DNA of 64,000 bases from positions 1 through 64,000 of the forward strand of contig NZ_VIGX01000011.1 of the NCBI RefSeq assembly GCF_007858475.1, read 5' to 3'. The position numbers and the translations under genes were made by a program. Within the stretch, counting starts at the first letter, position 1. The number at the start of each line of letters is the position of its first letter. A model generated the notes under the pieces. The model searched no databases. It worked only from the letters and a program-made list of their open reading frames with translations, and was not told where the DNA came from. Origin of the DNA: Tsukamurella conjunctivitidis (GTDB taxonomy: Bacteria; Actinomycetota; Actinomycetes; Mycobacteriales; Mycobacteriaceae). Positions 63,749 to 64,000 of this stretch are shown piece after piece.

Positions 63749-64000
63749 GTGACCGGAAGTGATCCGGGCGAGCTGCTCACGGTGGGCCCGGGGCTCGCCG
63801 TCGCCCTCGTCGCCCTCGCCCTGACGGGCGCCGCGGTGGCGTGGCTGGGGCGCACCGGATACGGCCCCGCGATCCTCGGCGCCACGGCGCGGGCGGTCGT
63901 CCAGCTGGCCGTCCTGGGGATGGCGCTCAGCCTGATCGTCCGGAGCCTGTGGTTCACGGCGGCGTTCGTGGTGCTCATGGGCGGCACCGCCGGCTGGACG
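63749..64000 (+). CDS. FetB-like (UPF0014) ABC transporter permease, 5' part
   Basis: 84 codons from a GTG to the right edge; the gene continues. VTGSDPGELL leads into a hydrophobic helix (GPGLAVALVALALTGAAVAW), a basic loop, and ATARAVVQLAVLGMALSLIV, the typical first two helices and RxxxQL region of UPF0014 permeases. FetAB exports iron in E. coli. The ATPase partner would lie downstream. Identification from so short a part is moderate. Confidence 0.6.
   Translation, partial: MTGSDPGELLTVGPGLAVALVALALTGAAVAWLGRTGYGPAILGATARAVVQLAVLGMALSLIVRSLWFTAAFVVLMGGTAGWT

Overview
This window is high-GC (about 70%), densely coding DNA with short intergenic gaps, many ATGA-type start/stop overlaps and frequent GTG starts. 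Gene content and order follow the Mycobacterium tuberculosis Rv3813c-Rv3859c neighbourhood: HAD phosphatase, PlsC acyltransferase, MBL/Rieske protein, serS, septum-formation protein, small metallopeptidase, histidine phosphatase, pheA, LCP protein, DUF5926, glpQ, sodA, an EspR-like regulator, rraA, gltD and gltB. The source is therefore a member of the Mycobacteriales. Tsukamurella or a near relative is my best guess, but the genus is inferred from memory of gene order and not tested. No rRNA, tRNA, CRISPR array, insertion sequence or phage gene was found.

Layout. 1-10.7 kb: truncated SpoIID/LytB-type wall protein, HAD phosphatase, acyltransferase, MBL-Rieske protein, a long disordered protein ending in a roadblock-like domain, an MpaB-type protein, a small membrane protein and serS. 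9.7-22.7 kb: septum-formation protein, minimal metallopeptidase, a DeoD-type nucleoside phosphorylase, then a seven-gene block (NCS1 transporter, malonate-semialdehyde dehydrogenase, aminotransferase, luciferase-like oxidoreductase, dihydropyrimidinase, beta-ureidopropionase, divergent MocR regulator), then the histidine phosphatase and pheA. Together the block would import a pyrimidine or hydantoin and take dihydropyrimidine to acetyl-CoA (or propionyl-CoA). It is bracketed by a 34-bp direct repeat of the phosphatase gene's 3' end, which suggests an insertion.

22.7-38.4 kb: a degenerate metallopeptidase-like membrane protein, an IdeR-box-controlled DUF2470 protein, a DUF559 pseudogene framed by inverted motif pairs, a TetR-controlled drug exporter with a palindromic operator, a purine permease, a CPBP protease, an LCP wall ligase, a TetR regulator, DUF5926, a glycerophosphodiesterase, a DUF4328 protein, a rhodanese, an S49 peptidase and two small membrane proteins. 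38.5-45 kb: a 50-residue membrane peptide next to a perfect CRP-type site, sodA, a secreted protein, a methyltransferase, a Gdt1-family cation exporter behind a yybP-ykoY manganese riboswitch, an SDR enzyme, and an HTH / ImmA-IrrE metallopeptidase / membrane-protein module.

45-64 kb: a low-complexity secreted protein, a RecB-like nuclease, a basic coiled-coil protein, a VanY-type lipoprotein, a glycosyltransferase with a membrane partner, an SGNH hydrolase, succinate-semialdehyde dehydrogenase, RraA, a MerR regulator, an S4 protein, an alpha/beta hydrolase, a DUF937 protein, glutamate synthase (gltBD) and the start of a FetB-like permease.

A 10-mer, CGACGGTGCC/GGCACCGTCG, recurs at least 20 times in the window and may be a chromosome-wide signal. 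Start sites were chosen by Shine-Dalgarno sequence, overlap with neighbours and family length. All functions come from motif recognition, not from database searches.
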